A stretch of DNA of 64,000 nucleotides. Origin: Allorhodopirellula solitaria (lineage in GTDB: Bacteria > Planctomycetota > Planctomycetia > Pirellulales > Pirellulaceae). Under the pieces are notes generated by a model that was given only the letters and a program-made list of their open reading frames with translations, was not told where the DNA came from and made no database searches. Position 1 is the first letter of the stretch, and every line of letters starts with the position of its first letter. Made by a program: the position numbers and the translations under genes. Below, piece after piece: positions 41,306 through 51,340 of this stretch. The stretch is taken from NCBI RefSeq assembly GCF_007859855.1, contig NZ_SJPK01000004.1:437646-501645 (forward strand). The letters are read 5' to 3'.

Positions 41306-42832
41306 TCAGGGAGCGGGGGTGGGGGCGATTGATTTTGGCTGGGCGATGGTGAGCCCTGTGCTCTCCAGTCGAGCGGAGAGCCCGGCATGCATGCGTTTCA
41401 AGGTGGCATTGTACTGTGGATCGTCGGCGAGGTTGGTGATTTGCCCAGGGTCTCGGCGCATGTCATAGAGTTCTGCGGAACCGTCATTGTACCGCATGTA
41501 AGCCCAGTTTTTGGTTCGCCAGGAATGTCCGTTGGAGAATGACAGAGCCCCGTCTTTGATCCCCACGCTGGGATCTTCCAAAACAGGTACGAGGCTGAGG
41601 CCCTGAACCTGCTCAGGGATCGGCAATCCGGCGAGCTCCGAGACCGTTGGGTACAGATCGACGAGTTCGACGATCGAGTCGGTTCGGCCGGATTCGTATC
41701 CGGGAGCCGAAATAATCAGCGGCACACGGGTGACTTCCACGTGGACATTGGATTTTTGCCAAAAGGTGTGGTCGCCTAGATGATAGCCGTGGTCGCTGGT
41801 GAAAACCACAGCCGTGCTCTCACGCAGACCGAGTCGATCGAGCTCTTCTAGGATGCGGCCAACCTGGGCATCCATGAACGAGATCGACGCATAGTAGGCT
41901 GTCCACATCCGCCGTTGGTTGTCGGGGTACTCGTCGATCCCGTTCTTTGCCGAGCGGCTTGGGGATTGCCCCAGTTTCGGGATGTCTGCGAGATCGTTCT
42001 GGACCTGCGGTGGCAATGACATGTCCTGCCACGGGTAGGGCTCAAAATACTCTCGTGGAGCGACCATTGGGTAATGGGGGCGGACGAATCCTGCAGCAAT
42101 GAAAAAACGCTCGTCTCGGTGCTCTTGTAGCAACTCAATCGTTTTGCTGGCGGTTTTATGGTCTGGTTGATCAGACCCGTCGCCGTCGATACTCACCGAG
42201 ACGAACATGCGGTGGGGCATCTTCGTGGATTGTCGACCTTCCAAATCGTCGGTGAAGATATTGAGATTCAGGCAGGCGTAGTCCCCGGGGGTGTGCGCTT
42301 CGTCACCTTGCGAATTGAATCGTTCCGTCCAGCACTCGGGGACATCTTGACCGTCGGTTCCAGCAATGATGTCGCCGGGGACGCGCATGTGAAATATCTT
42401 GCCGACTCGGGCGGAGTATAGCCCATGGTTTTGGAAATGTTCGCCGAGCGTGCGCTTGCCGCGACCTTGATAGCGACTGAACATGAATGAGGTACGCGAG
42501 GGAGCGCACCAGGTCCCCTGGCAGTAGCTGTGGGTAAAGAGCAATCCCTGGCCCGCCAGCTTATCGATGTTGGGTGTCTTGCAGATTGGATCTCCATAGC
42601 ACCCCAGGGCGCTGGCCCGCAGGTCGTCCGAGACGATCAGCAAGACGTTTTGAATCGTCGGTGCGGCGTCCTGTTCAGAACCCGCGTCTGACCCCGAGAG
42701 TCGATTGTTTCCGGACAAGAATGCTCCCAGCAGCAAGGCCAAGAGCCGGACAGCCCACCTGCGAGAGCCGTCGGGCCCTGGGTGACACATCTGTCGACGG
42801 TTGAAAATCAGTATCATCAGAGGCGGCATCAT
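41306..42832 (-). CDS. Secreted sulfatase with altered signature
   Basis: 508 residues. The hydrophobic stretch WAVRLLALLLGAFLSG suggests export; the start could be at 42790 (MCHPGPDGSRRWAV) rather than 42832. Motifs: NVLLIVSDDLRASALGCYGD, FFIAAGFVRPHYPMVAPREY, FTSDHGYHLGDHTFWQK, placing it near iduronate-2-sulfatase-type enzymes. The activation signature reads GTWCAPSRTSFMFSRYQG: the C-x-P-S-R core with Cys109 is intact but the usual L-T-G-R is F-S-R, removing the Thr-Gly pair. It is the first of four sulfatase genes in a row on this strand. Confidence 0.88.
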   Translation of the reverse strand: MMPPLMILIFNRRQMCHPGPDGSRRWAVRLLALLLGAFLSGNNRLSGSDAGSEQDAAPTIQNVLLIVSDDLRASALGCYGDPICKTPNIDKLAGQGLLFTHSYCQGTWCAPSRTSFMFSRYQGRGKRTLGEHFQNHGLYSARVGKIFHMRVPGDIIAGTDGQDVPECWTERFNSQGDEAHTPGDYACLNLNIFTDDLEGRQSTKMPHRMFVSVSIDGDGSDQPDHKTASKTIELLQEHRDERFFIAAGFVRPHYPMVAPREYFEPYPWQDMSLPPQVQNDLADIPKLGQSPSRSAKNGIDEYPDNQRRMWTAYYASISFMDAQVGRILEELDRLGLRESTAVVFTSDHGYHLGDHTFWQKSNVHVEVTRVPLIISAPGYESGRTDSIVELVDLYPTVSELAGLPIPEQVQGLSLVPVLEDPSVGIKDGALSFSNGHSWRTKNWAYMRYNDGSAELYDMRRDPGQITNLADDPQYNATLKRMHAGLSARLESTGLTIAQPKSIAPTPAP

Positions 42833-42933
42833 CGGGGGTGGGATCCGCGTCGGGATGCGGAGGGGCGGCAGTCCATTAGCAGTGGTTCCGAGTGTACCAG
42901 GTTCTCACGGCTAAGAGGGTGCCTCGGAAAATA

Positions 42934-43015
42934 GTTAGCATCGCGTGATCATTAAGTAGCGATTTCTGCGAGATCTTTTCTGTAGTGCACGAGGCGACGA
43001 GCCCTTAAGCCAATC
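42934..43015. repeat. Palindromic repeat family 2, half copy
   Basis: Begins AGTTAGCATCGCGTGATCA and reaches GTGCACGAGGCGACGAGCCC, matching one arm of the fold-back repeats at 6272 and 9673. The second arm is absent. It lies upstream of the TPR gene; the rest of 42833-43108 has no gene. Confidence 0.65.
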
Positions 43016-43108
43016 GATCACGCTCCCCCGTACCCGAAAAGGAACTGGAGCGAATCCGGTACAATCACAGCAGACATCTCCATCATGGACTCAGGACGGA
43101 ACACGATC

Positions 43109-43840
43109 ATGAACGCCGCGCAAGCTCCCTTCACAACACTGCAGTTCTATGCATTTCTCTTGCTCAGCGGAGTGTTCTGTTTCCCCGTTTGGGCGGAGGA
43201 GACCGATCTGCACCAAGAGCGTCATCGCGCCGCGATCCAAACAGCGCGGGCCTTGGTCGCTGGACAGCCGGCGCCTCCAGCGGGTTCTTTGGTTGGCTTG
43301 GCCGATGCGTTGCTGCGGGGCGGTCAATATGACGAAGCCGTCACCAGTTTCGAGCGCGCGATTGAGCGAGATCCTCAGTCCGAACCGTATTTGTGGCAAT
43401 ACGGTATCGCCCTGTTCTTTGCTGGCCGTTACGACGAGGCTCGCTCGCTGTTTGAAAAGCATCGAGTCGTCAATCCGCACGACGTCGAGAACGCGGCGTG
43501 GCATTTCGTCTGCGTCGCCAAAGCAGATTCTGTCTCGAAGGCTCGGGAGATTTTGTTGCCGGCACCCGGCGATTCCCGTGCCCCCATGAAAGCGGTTTTG
43601 CAGCGACTGCAGGGAGGAGATTTTGAGGCGATCGATGCAGCCGTTGAGAAGAATCGCGGCACACCATCCTACGCGTCGGCGGAGTTCTACGGCAATCTCT
43701 ACATTGGGCTGATTGCTGATGCGGAAGGAAATGCCGAGGTAGCGAGCGAGCATCTCAGGAAAGCGTCCCAATCCGAGTTGACGCACTACATGGCAGACGT
43801 CGCCCGCGTCTACGCGAACTGGATCGACACACAGCACTGA
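43109..43840 (+). CDS. Secreted or membrane-attached TPR-repeat protein
   Basis: About 243 residues. Signal-like N-terminus (FYAFLLLSGVFCFPVWAEE). The middle consists of tetratricopeptide repeats: LADALLRGGQYDEAVTSFERAIERDP followed by YLWQYGIALFFAGRYDEARSLFEKHR and a weaker third unit. The final repeat-like segment is YIGLIADAEGNAEVASEHLRKASQ. TPRs mediate protein-protein contacts; the partner is unknown. The start at 43109 is preferred over 43085 because it gives a conventional leader. The gene stands alone, with sulfatase genes diverging upstream. Confidence 0.75.
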   Translation: MNAAQAPFTTLQFYAFLLLSGVFCFPVWAEETDLHQERHRAAIQTARALVAGQPAPPAGSLVGLADALLRGGQYDEAVTSFERAIERDPQSEPYLWQYGIALFFAGRYDEARSLFEKHRVVNPHDVENAAWHFVCVAKADSVSKAREILLPAPGDSRAPMKAVLQRLQGGDFEAIDAAVEKNRGTPSYASAEFYGNLYIGLIADAEGNAEVASEHLRKASQSELTHYMADVARVYANWIDTQH

Positions 43841-44167
43841 TCAAGCGTGCAGTCGTCTGTTTGGTCGGGTTGCCGCGAGTCTCGCTGGTGCTGTTGCTCC
43901 TGCGGGCGAACGCGCCGAGAAACGCGTACCGAAGCACCTACCGAAGCAAGCAAGACGCGGCCCCGGGGCAGCCGAAACAGGGTCAGGGCCAGTGTGCAAA
44001 CGTCTGCCAGGGAGGTATGCTTGCCTAGGTGACATACGAGAGCGTCGCTGCCATTTTGGGCGGTTGCCCGTACAGCCTAGAGGGTCCACTCGCCCGCGAT
44101 CCATCTCCCCACTGAAACTCTCTCAGTTTGATCAGCCGCAAATCGACACCGAGGTGCTATCGAGCGT
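43841..44167. other. Gene-free region between the TPR gene and the hybrid kinase
   Basis: About 327 bases with no supported ORF. Only a short direct repeat (ACCGAAGCACCTACCGAAGC near 43928) stands out. The promoter of the kinase gene is presumably here. Confidence 0.4.
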
Positions 44168-46501
44168 ATGCCCAAGTCAACAAAGTCCACGCCCTCACCG
44201 CCCGCCGCAAACGAACGCGCTGAACTTCTTTGTGTTGCCCTCGCCAGCATCGGCGATGCCGTCATCGCGACAGACCTGCAGGGCAGGGTCACGACACTCA
44301 ATGAAATCGCGGAGAATCTGACAGGTTGGACCAAGTCAACCGCGATGGGTGAACCGTTTGAAAAAGTATTCCAGGCGGTCAGTGAGCAGAGCGGCGAGCG
44401 AGTTGAATGTCCGGCAGCCCAGACGCTCCGAGACGGCGCCATCGTCGAGCCAGCAGGCCACACGATCCTGATTGCCAGCGATGGAACCGAGCGATCAATC
44501 GACAGCAGTGCTGCGCCCATCCGTTCGGATAATGGCGAGGTGACCGGGTGCGTTCTGGTATTTCGCGATGTGACCAAACGACGCCAACTTGAACGCGATC
44601 ACGCCGAGGGTGATCACCATGCGCGGCTCCTGGGCGCAATCGTCACCTCCTCCGACGACGCCATTATCAGCAAGTCGCTCGACGGGACGATCCGGAGTTG
44701 GAATGCGGCTGCGGAGCGAATCTTTGGATACACCGAAGAGCAAGCTATCGGGCGTCACATTAGCATGCTCATTCCGGCGGAACGGATCGAGGAAGAGGAC
44801 CACATTATCGCCCGCATTCGCGCTGGCGAGCGTGTGGAGCATTTTGAAACGGTGCGTCTGCGTAGTGACGGGAGATTGGTCTTCGTTTCGCTGACGATCT
44901 CACCGATTAAGAACGCAGAAGGGCAAATCATTGGCGCTTCCAAGATCGCCAGGGACATCAGTGAGCGCAAACGCACGCAGGAGGTTTTGCGTGAGCATGA
45001 GCAGCGGTTCCGCACCTTTGTCGAGCAGGTAGAGGACTACGCGATCTTCGTGACCGATACCGCGGGGCGTGCGACCAGTTGGAACGAAGGCGTGTTGCGG
45101 GTACTGGGCTTTGAAGAAGCAGAGTTCGTTGGGAAAGACATCGTGCGGTCGATCTTCCGCAGTTCCGACGTGGCGAAAGGAGTGCCCCAGGCGGAATTGG
45201 CCGAAGCGGCCGAGTCAGGCAGCGCCAGCAACGACCGATGGATGAAACGCAAAGATGGTACACCGTTTTGGGCGGCTGGTGTGACCACCGGGTTGCAGGA
45301 CGAATCAGGGAACCTGCTGGGATTCATGAAGGTCATGCGGGATCAAACGAAGCAAAAGCAGATGGAGGACGAGCTTCGCCGAATCGCCACGGAACTTTCG
45401 GAAGCGGATCGCCGCAAAGACGAGTTTTTGGCGACTCTGGCTCACGAACTTCGCAATCCGCTGGCGCCGATTCGCACTGGACTTTCGGCCATGAAACTGC
45501 TTCAGGACGACCCTGACCAAATGGAGGAGATCCGAGAGACGATGGAGCGACAGGCTCAACAGATGGTGCGACTGATTGATGACCTGTTGGAGATGTCCCG
45601 GATCACGCAAGGGAAGTTGGAGCTGCGGAAATGCCGCGTGATGCTCGCTGACGTGGTCCGCAGCGCCGTCGAGGCCACTCGTCCGTTGATGGACGAAGTC
45701 GGTCATGAGCTCAGTGTCACGCTCCCCTCTCGCGGGATCGAGCTGGAGGCCGACCCCAATCGGTTGACCCAAGTTTTTTCCAATCTGCTCAACAATGCGG
45801 CGAAGTACACGCCCGACGGAGGCCGCATCTCACTTGCAGTAGAGCGGCAAGAGAGCGAGGTGATCGTAAGCGTGAAAGACAATGGGATGGGCATCCCACC
45901 TGACAAGATCGAGCGTGTCTTTGAAATGTTTGCTCAGATCAAACATCCCCTCGATGCCGAGTACTCCGGTCTCGGCATCGGCTTGACATTGGTGAAATCG
46001 CTGGTCGAACTGCACGCTGGAAGCATCGAAGTGCGTAGCAATCCAACGGGCCAAGGATGTGAGTTTCTGGTGCGGTTGCCTCTTGGTCCTGCTAATCCGG
46101 TTTCGCCAGCGCCCGAAACGCCTACGGAGGAAACGGGCTCGTTGGCGAAGTGCCGTGTCTTGATTGTCGATGACAACCAGGCGGCCGCAGACATGCTCCG
46201 GATCGTCGTTAAGACCCTCGGCCACGACGTCCGCGTAGCCTGCAATGGACAGGAGGGTGTCGAGATTGCCTCCGTATTCCGCCCCGAGACGGTGCTGATG
46301 GATATCGGGATGCCTCAGCTGAATGGGTTCGAGGCGGCGCGGCATATCCGGCAACAACCGTGGGGACAGCAGATGACACTCGTCGCGTTGACCGGATGGG
46401 GGCAGGAGGACGATAAACGGAAAACTCAAGAAGCTGGTTTTGATCACCATCTCGTCAAACCGGTTGAACTCGTGGATCTGCGGCGGATCCTCGACTCCTA
46501 G
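44168..46501 (+). CDS. Multi-PAS hybrid histidine kinase with C-terminal receiver
   Basis: 777 residues, cytoplasmic, no membrane spans. Three PAS domains: about 20-145 (ATDLQGRVTTLNEIAENLTG), 155-275 (DGTIRSWNAAAERIFGY, the classical PAS/PAC type) and 285-400 (TDTAGRATSWNEGVLRVLGF). Then a HisKA domain with His426 in LAHELRNPLAPIRTGL, an ATPase domain with SNLLNNAAKYTPDGG, KDNGMGIPPDKIERVFEMF and GLGIGLTLV, and a receiver domain with phosphoacceptor Asp712 in LMDIGMPQLNG. No output domain, so it probably passes phosphate to a separate protein. It is not paired with a regulator gene. The convergent neighbour is another kinase. Confidence 0.93.
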   Translation: MPKSTKSTPSPPAANERAELLCVALASIGDAVIATDLQGRVTTLNEIAENLTGWTKSTAMGEPFEKVFQAVSEQSGERVECPAAQTLRDGAIVEPAGHTILIASDGTERSIDSSAAPIRSDNGEVTGCVLVFRDVTKRRQLERDHAEGDHHARLLGAIVTSSDDAIISKSLDGTIRSWNAAAERIFGYTEEQAIGRHISMLIPAERIEEEDHIIARIRAGERVEHFETVRLRSDGRLVFVSLTISPIKNAEGQIIGASKIARDISERKRTQEVLREHEQRFRTFVEQVEDYAIFVTDTAGRATSWNEGVLRVLGFEEAEFVGKDIVRSIFRSSDVAKGVPQAELAEAAESGSASNDRWMKRKDGTPFWAAGVTTGLQDESGNLLGFMKVMRDQTKQKQMEDELRRIATELSEADRRKDEFLATLAHELRNPLAPIRTGLSAMKLLQDDPDQMEEIRETMERQAQQMVRLIDDLLEMSRITQGKLELRKCRVMLADVVRSAVEATRPLMDEVGHELSVTLPSRGIELEADPNRLTQVFSNLLNNAAKYTPDGGRISLAVERQESEVIVSVKDNGMGIPPDKIERVFEMFAQIKHPLDAEYSGLGIGLTLVKSLVELHAGSIEVRSNPTGQGCEFLVRLPLGPANPVSPAPETPTEETGSLAKCRVLIVDDNQAAADMLRIVVKTLGHDVRVACNGQEGVEIASVFRPETVLMDIGMPQLNGFEAARHIRQQPWGQQMTLVALTGWGQEDDKRKTQEAGFDHHLVKPVELVDLRRILDS

Positions 46502-46596
46502 CCACCGGGTGTCACACCCGTTCTCGGCATGCCATTGCCGCGACCTCTTTCGCTCTGCCGGTCTGAAGACGTTGGGTCTATCAAGGTTGCACTGGA

Positions 46597-47880
46597 TCAA
46601 TCAGCGTCATTGACCGCATGGGGCACACTCATGGCAAACTTTGCGCCTCCAAGTGAACTGGTGCTGACAGTAACATCGCCGCCGAGTCTCTGGCAGATCC
46701 GGCGAACGAGAGCGAGACCCAGGCCCGTTCCCGGCTGCGCTGCCGCCTCCAAACGCTTGAACGGCTCGAAGATCACGTCTCGGTCTGCCGCGGCGATTCC
46801 CAGTCCGTCATCTTCAACGGCAATCACGATCCCGTCTGCGTGCTCGTGAACACCGATGCTGACTCGAGACCGAGCGTACTTGGCGGCATTGCTGACGAGG
46901 TTGCCAATCGCTCGCTGCAGGCCTGCTCGGTAGGTATTCAGACGCAGCTGAGGTTCGGCCTGGGTGATATGAAAGTGGATGCGAGGGTGTATCAGAGCCT
47001 GGGGCTCGACAGCGTCTTCGATAAGTTCCTGCAGCATCACCGTTTCATAGGGCGCTGTTTCGCATCCGGCATCGTGGCGTGTGTAGTCCAGTAGCTCACC
47101 CACCAAATCATCGAGTTGGTTGGTTGCGTCATCGATGGAATCAATGCGTTGGTTGCGTTTCTCCTCGCTACTGGCTGAGCGAACCAATTCGGTTGCGAAT
47201 TGGATTCGAGATAGCGGTGTGCGAAGCTCGTGCGAGACAGCTTGTAAAAGTTCCTTCTGATTTCGTAGCAATGACTCGACCCGATCGGCCATCGCGTTGA
47301 AGGCGTCGGCGATCGGTAGCGATCGCCGGTTTTCGCCGCCAGCAATTCTCGCCGACAGATCTCCGTCGGCGATCGCCAGAGCGGTCTGCTCAACGGTGCG
47401 AAACTGCTTCACGATGGGCCGCAGCAAGATGGTGATGGCAGCAGCGGCTAACAGAAAAATACTGCCAAGGCCTAGGAGCACGTTGCGGCGGCTCGGACCC
47501 ACGAACTGCGGCAACGGCCCGAGTTGGACCAACAGGTCTGTGCCGGTGATCGATGCTACCATCGCACCGCCATGCAGAATCGCTTCACCGCTATCAAGAC
47601 GCCCGGTTTGCATTGTCGACAGGGAGCGTGCTGATCGTTCCATCGTGCTGACGGGATAGTTGAAACGTTTTTGAAGTGAGCCGAGCGTTTCTCCGAAATG
47701 TTCTGTTCCGCCGTCAAGGAGCTCGTCGCGTGCCAAGAGTGTTCCGCCACTCAGTGCATCTTCAATCACCGCGATGTTCTCTGATTCCGTTGCCCTGCGA
47801 TAAACGTATACCTGGATGCACCAAGCAATGAACATGATCAAGATCACGCCGATATAAAAGCGAAGGAACAGTCGCGTCAT
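46597..47880 (-). CDS. Transmembrane sensor histidine kinase (EnvZ/CpxA type)
   Basis: 427 residues. TM1 (about 5-27), a periplasmic sensor segment of about 105 residues (28-132), TM2 (133-153), a HAMP domain (155-207, FRTVEQTALAIADGDLSAR), a HisKA domain with His217 in AVSHELRTPLSRIQFA, and an ATPase domain with LVSNAAKYARSR, VEDDGLGI and GTGLGLALVRRI. The start overlaps the stop of the response-regulator gene by four bases, so regulator and kinase are translationally coupled. The periplasmic stimulus is unknown. Confidence 0.93.
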   Translation of the reverse strand: MTRLFLRFYIGVILIMFIAWCIQVYVYRRATESENIAVIEDALSGGTLLARDELLDGGTEHFGETLGSLQKRFNYPVSTMERSARSLSTMQTGRLDSGEAILHGGAMVASITGTDLLVQLGPLPQFVGPSRRNVLLGLGSIFLLAAAAITILLRPIVKQFRTVEQTALAIADGDLSARIAGGENRRSLPIADAFNAMADRVESLLRNQKELLQAVSHELRTPLSRIQFATELVRSASSEEKRNQRIDSIDDATNQLDDLVGELLDYTRHDAGCETAPYETVMLQELIEDAVEPQALIHPRIHFHITQAEPQLRLNTYRAGLQRAIGNLVSNAAKYARSRVSIGVHEHADGIVIAVEDDGLGIAAADRDVIFEPFKRLEAAAQPGTGLGLALVRRICQRLGGDVTVSTSSLGGAKFAMSVPHAVNDAD

Positions 47881-48566
47881 TTTGTTTTCGCCATCAGGTA
47901 GCCGACACCGCGCACCGATTTGATACGTGTTGGCTGAGCGGGATCGTCGTTGAGTTTTCTGCGCAATCTCGAAACCCGTAGATCGATCGATCGGTCCAGC
48001 CCATCGTAGGGTAGCTCCAACAGATCGATGTAGACATCCTTTCTCGGTACCACCGTTCCAGCTCGCTTGGCAAGATAGACGAGTAGCTCGAATTCGGCGG
48101 TTGTCAATTCGACCCTGGACCCTGCAATCGAGACGTTGCGGCTGGACTCATCGACCTGCAGGTCACCAATGACGATGGGCGGGCTACTCGAGGCCGGGGT
48201 CGCATCGCCGCGTTTGAGATGGACTTTCAGCCTCGCCAGAAGCGCTCGCGGACGGACTGGTTTCGCCATGAAGTCGTCCGCTCCCGCCTCCAGGGCGATG
48301 ACCTCGTCGACTTCTCCGCCGCGCGCCGTCAAGACAATGATCGGCCCAGGGTAGTTCGGCCGGACCGTGCGGCAGACCTGAAAACCATCCGCTCCGGGCA
48401 AACCGATATCGAGGATCACGGCGTCGTACGATCCTTGCGTTATTCGAGTGATCGCCGCGACTCCATTGGACTCGGTCGTGATTTCAAAGTCGTGTTCTAT
48501 GAGGAAATCACGGACCATCTTCGCCAGAGAGAGGTCGTCCTCGACAAGCAGTAAGTGGTGGGTCAC
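47877..48566 (-). CDS. OmpR/PhoB-family response regulator
   Basis: About 229 residues from a GTG start (VTHHLLLVEDDLSLAKM), the position where receivers normally begin. A longer frame to 48623 is possible but adds an atypical 19-residue leader. The receiver domain has the acidic pair in LVEDD, phosphoacceptor Asp53 in VILDIGLPGADG and Lys in DDFMAKPVRP. The C-terminal winged helix is complete: VELTTAEFELLVYLAKRAG then DRSIDLRVSRLRRKL and SVRGVGYLM. It binds DNA after phosphorylation by the kinase encoded directly downstream. Confidence 0.92.
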   Translation of the reverse strand: MTHHLLLVEDDLSLAKMVRDFLIEHDFEITTESNGVAAITRITQGSYDAVILDIGLPGADGFQVCRTVRPNYPGPIIVLTARGGEVDEVIALEAGADDFMAKPVRPRALLARLKVHLKRGDATPASSSPPIVIGDLQVDESSRNVSIAGSRVELTTAEFELLVYLAKRAGTVVPRKDVYIDLLELPYDGLDRSIDLRVSRLRRKLNDDPAQPTRIKSVRGVGYLMAKTK

Positions 48567-48811
48567 GAAATGTCTCGAAGTGAAATGCTGTCTCTGCTTG
48601 AAAAATGATCGATACCGCCTCAATGTAGCTCGATGCTGCGTCGTTGGCGTCGCTTCGCTACAAGCTGGTACATTTGTGTGCGCCGCTACGGGGGCTTACA
48701 CTGATCGTCGACTGCCCCTCCGCCGGCTGATGTTGGCTGGGAGGACGCGTCCTCTTCTAAAATACCCTGACCAGCGTGGGTCGCGACGCTGAAGAAAGTG
48801 AGAGATACATC

Positions 48812-51133
48812 ATGAAGTTCCTGCACTCTTTCGTTTTTATCATCGGCTTGTCGCTGGCGATGGCCTCGGGCGGCCTCCATGGGCAATCACCTGTGGAGTG
48901 GGTCAACCCGCTGATCGACACCCATGCGTCGCGGTGGTTTTACTTCAACTCAGCTTCGAGACCCTTTGGACTGGTCAACCTCAGCCCAGATACGAACACC
49001 GATGGTACCTGGGATTCAGGGTATCTGTACGACTCCGAGCATATACGCTGTTTCAGCCATATCCACGCCTGGCAGCTCTCAGGCATTCCCGTGATGCCCA
49101 TTGTCGGTGAGATGACCGGCCATCAGGGGATGGACGCGTATCAGTCCAGGTTCTCCCACGAGGATGAGACCGTTCAGCCAGGCTACCACAAGGTGCGGCT
49201 GAAGAAGTACGGCATCACGGCTGAATTGACCTCGACCGTCAGGACCGGTTTTCATCGCTATACCTACCCTGAAACCAAAGATGCGTACATCCTTTTCGAT
49301 GTGGGGGCGTATCTGGGGCATGGCCCCATGGCCAACGCAATGGTCCACAAGGTAAGCGATACGGAAATCGAGGGCATGAGCCTGCAGGAGAAAACCGGGA
49401 GACGTCGAAAACGAACGCCGGTTTACTTTGTGGCCCAGTTCAGCCAGCCCGTGACCGACTTTGGTGGTTGGCGAGATGGGCAGCTCTTGGACTCGTCCAC
49501 ACGGATCGAGGGAGAAGACAGTGGGGCCTATGTTCGTTTGCAGACGACCGCACAAACACCCGTACTGATGAAGGTCGGTGTCAGCTACACCTCGATCGAA
49601 GGGGCGCGTCGTAACCTGGAGACCGAATTGCCCGACTGGGATTTCGATCGAGTGGTTCAGGAATCCAAACAGGATTGGAACGATCGCCTCTCCCGTATCG
49701 CGGTCGAAGGTGGGAGCGATGCTCAGAAGACGAAGTTCTATACGGATTTGTGGCGGTCGATGCTGGGACGCCGCATCGTCAGTGACGCAGACGGTGCCTA
49801 TAGCGACATGACGGGAGAGAAACAGGTCATCCGCCACGTACCCCGCGGCGAAAACGGCCAACCGAAATTCGCGGTCCATAACTTCGACAGCTGGTGGGGA
49901 AGCCACTGGAGTCTCAATATTCTCTGGCCATTGCTGTGCCCGGAACAATACAGTGACATCTGCAACACGTCGGTTGAAATGTACCAACACGGTGGGCTCA
50001 TTCCCCGCGGGCCCTCGGGGGGCAACTACACGTTTGTCATGATCGGAGATACCGCAGCTCCGGCGCTCACGGCAGCCTATGCGAAGGGGATCCGAGATTT
50101 CGACCTCGAAAAGGCCCTCGAAGGACTTGTCCGAAATACGCAGAGGGACGGGGGACGCTACTACGGTGGATATGCTAAATCAGCGACCCCAGCCGTTTAC
50201 GATGAATATCATGAGAAAGGATACGTCTCGCAAGGCAATCGACTTTCCGGTGGGCACGGCAAGGCCGTTACTAGCCTAACGCTCTACAACGCCTACCATG
50301 ACTGGTGCATTGCCCAGATGGCGAAAGGTTTGGGAGACGATGAGATCTACAAGCGGTTCGTCAGTGGCGCTGCAAACTATCAGAACGTCATCTGGCCTGA
50401 GAAACAGTCGGCGTGGGTGCGGACGGCCGACGGTGGCTGGATGGACGATTTTCAGCCGAATGAAAAAGCGTTTGAGCAGGAAGGATTTTGCGAAACAAGT
50501 GCTTCGGTCTCAACGTTTTTCGTGCCGCATGATCCGATGGGGTTAGCCGAGATGTTGGACGGGCCGGAGGCCGCTGCGGAGAAACTCAATGAGCAGTTTC
50601 AAGCCGCCGTGAAAGATAAGTTTCACCTCAAAGGACGCGAACATGGAGCCGCGTGGATCGACTACGCCAACCAGGACGGCACAGGGGCCGCACACTACTT
50701 CAACCGAATCGGTTTCCCCTGGCTCAGCCAGAAATGGGTGCGAGCGGTGCAAGACGCTGCGTTCGGTGGCACCGATCCGTATAGCGGATACAACGGGGAC
50801 GAAGACCAGGGGCAGATGGGATCCGTCAGCGCGCTGATGGCGATGGGACTCTTTCAGTTCGACGGCGGCTCGGGATTGGACTCGAGCTACGACATCACCG
50901 CCCCCGTTTTCGACAAGGTGGAGATTCAACTGAGTGAAGAGTACTACGGTGGGAATGTCTTGACGATCATCGCGAAGAACCAAGCTCCCGAGAACGTCTA
51001 TATCCAGTCGGCGACGTGGGACGGCAAACCACTGCACTCATCTCTCCTCCCGCATAGTGAACTCATCGCTGGCGGCGTGCTCGAACTGAGTCTGGGCCCG
51101 CAGCCCAATAAACAGTGGGGAACCGGCCAATGA
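48812..51133 (+). CDS. GH92-family glycoside hydrolase (alpha-mannosidase-like)
   Basis: About 773 residues, signal peptide FLHSFVFIIGLSLAMASGG. The mature part opens with VEWVNPLIDTHASRWFYF and GLVNLSPDTNTDG, then FSHIHAWQLSGIP, as in exo-alpha-mannosidases of family GH92. The catalytic-domain motif GYNGDEDQGQMGS is present near the end, as are HYFNRIGFPWLSQKW and a C-terminal beta-domain. GH92 enzymes are calcium-dependent inverting mannosidases with diverse linkage specificity. It is exported and probably trims mannose-containing glycans. The start is the Met behind GAAAGTGAGAGATACATC. A sulfatase gene follows on the same strand after 207 bases, suggesting joint use of a sulfated mannose-containing glycan. 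Confidence 0.9.
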   Translation: MKFLHSFVFIIGLSLAMASGGLHGQSPVEWVNPLIDTHASRWFYFNSASRPFGLVNLSPDTNTDGTWDSGYLYDSEHIRCFSHIHAWQLSGIPVMPIVGEMTGHQGMDAYQSRFSHEDETVQPGYHKVRLKKYGITAELTSTVRTGFHRYTYPETKDAYILFDVGAYLGHGPMANAMVHKVSDTEIEGMSLQEKTGRRRKRTPVYFVAQFSQPVTDFGGWRDGQLLDSSTRIEGEDSGAYVRLQTTAQTPVLMKVGVSYTSIEGARRNLETELPDWDFDRVVQESKQDWNDRLSRIAVEGGSDAQKTKFYTDLWRSMLGRRIVSDADGAYSDMTGEKQVIRHVPRGENGQPKFAVHNFDSWWGSHWSLNILWPLLCPEQYSDICNTSVEMYQHGGLIPRGPSGGNYTFVMIGDTAAPALTAAYAKGIRDFDLEKALEGLVRNTQRDGGRYYGGYAKSATPAVYDEYHEKGYVSQGNRLSGGHGKAVTSLTLYNAYHDWCIAQMAKGLGDDEIYKRFVSGAANYQNVIWPEKQSAWVRTADGGWMDDFQPNEKAFEQEGFCETSASVSTFFVPHDPMGLAEMLDGPEAAAEKLNEQFQAAVKDKFHLKGREHGAAWIDYANQDGTGAAHYFNRIGFPWLSQKWVRAVQDAAFGGTDPYSGYNGDEDQGQMGSVSALMAMGLFQFDGGSGLDSSYDITAPVFDKVEIQLSEEYYGGNVLTIIAKNQAPENVYIQSATWDGKPLHSSLLPHSELIAGGVLELSLGPQPNKQWGTGQ

Positions 51134-51340
51134 ACTCACGATCGCGCCCCTTGTGATGCGAGCAGAGATCCCTCCGGAAGGGCGGTCCGCAGGAATGTCG
51201 TCGCTTGACGACTGACCGCAAGTATGCTCTTGTCATTCCACCTTTTCCAAGTCTTACGGTCGGCTTCCATCGAGAGAAAACCGACCGTGAACGATACCCA
51301 TTTGCAATGCGGAAGTTACCCAGGCTTTCGAATACTCAGC

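Noticed and set aside
49079-49990. 303-codon ORF antisense to the GH92 gene
   Set aside because: It lies wholly inside the GH92 coding region, whose translation carries recognisable motifs; the antisense product has none. Such frames arise from GC-rich codon use.
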